Shown here in pieces: positions 49,322 through 49,398 of a stretch of DNA of 49,398 nt. This DNA is from Clostridiales bacterium (GTDB lineage: Bacteria; Bacillota; Clostridia; Christensenellales; CAG-314): the NCBI GenBank assembly GCA_022508325.1, contig JAFLVL010000004.1, positions 1 to 49,398 of the forward strand, written 5' to 3'. The position numbers and the translations under genes were made by a program. Position 1 is the stretch's first letter, and each line of letters begins with the position of its first letter. The notes under the pieces are model-generated. The model was not told the origin of the DNA. It saw nothing but the letters and a program-made list of their open reading frames with translations, and searched no databases.

Positions 49322-49396
49322 GTCTGAGTGACTGGACTTGAACCAGCGACCCCAAGACCCCCAGTCTTGTGCGCTACCAACTGCGCTACACCCAGA
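49322..49396 (-). tRNA. tRNA-Pro (GGG)
   Basis: Reverse strand TCTGGGTGTAGCGCAGTTGGTAGCGCACAAGACTGGGGGTCTTGGGGTCGCTGGTTCAAGTCCAGTCACTCAGA; anticodon loop CTGGGGG. Confidence 0.85.
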
Positions 49397-49398
49397 TA

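Overview
The window looks like the replication-origin-proximal region of a Firmicutes/Clostridia-like chromosome. I recognise dnaA, dnaN, rpmH-rnpA-yidD-yidC-jag, mnmE-mnmG-rsmG, parA-parB, ftsH, addA/addB, uvrC, tadA and yyaC, with tRNA genes at both edges. The canonical origin synteny is broken: dnaA and dnaN lie about 3.3 kb apart with unrelated genes between them, mnmE-mnmG-rsmG converges on the rpmH-jag block, and parAB is divergent from mnmE. Genes at 4-22 kb are mostly on -, and those at 39.7-48.3 kb mostly on +, so the bidirectional origin probably lies in the 22-41 kb interval. Notable non-coding structure: (1) a ~3.7 kb AT-rich gene desert (23.1-26.9 kb) with four parS sites and a 20-bp-arm perfect hairpin; (2) a dispersed motif TTTTTCYCACCCCATRTCGC, about ten intergenic copies at 18.6-39.6 kb, several in pairs ~90-103 bp apart; (3) five copies of a ~45-67 bp GC-rich element (TCGCCGTAAGGCG...TAGTCGCC...GGCGAGCG) around deoD/dnaN/rubrerythrin; (4) five copies of a CTCGGGTATTCGTG...CGAACACCCTCGC element directly after stop codons at 42.1-48.4 kb; (5) a DnaA-box cluster upstream of dnaN; (6) several decayed genes: a TAG-split HEAQH protein, a frameshifted Cys-rich protein and an XRE-regulator tail. 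All calls come from reading the sequence and the supplied ORF track; no database search was run.
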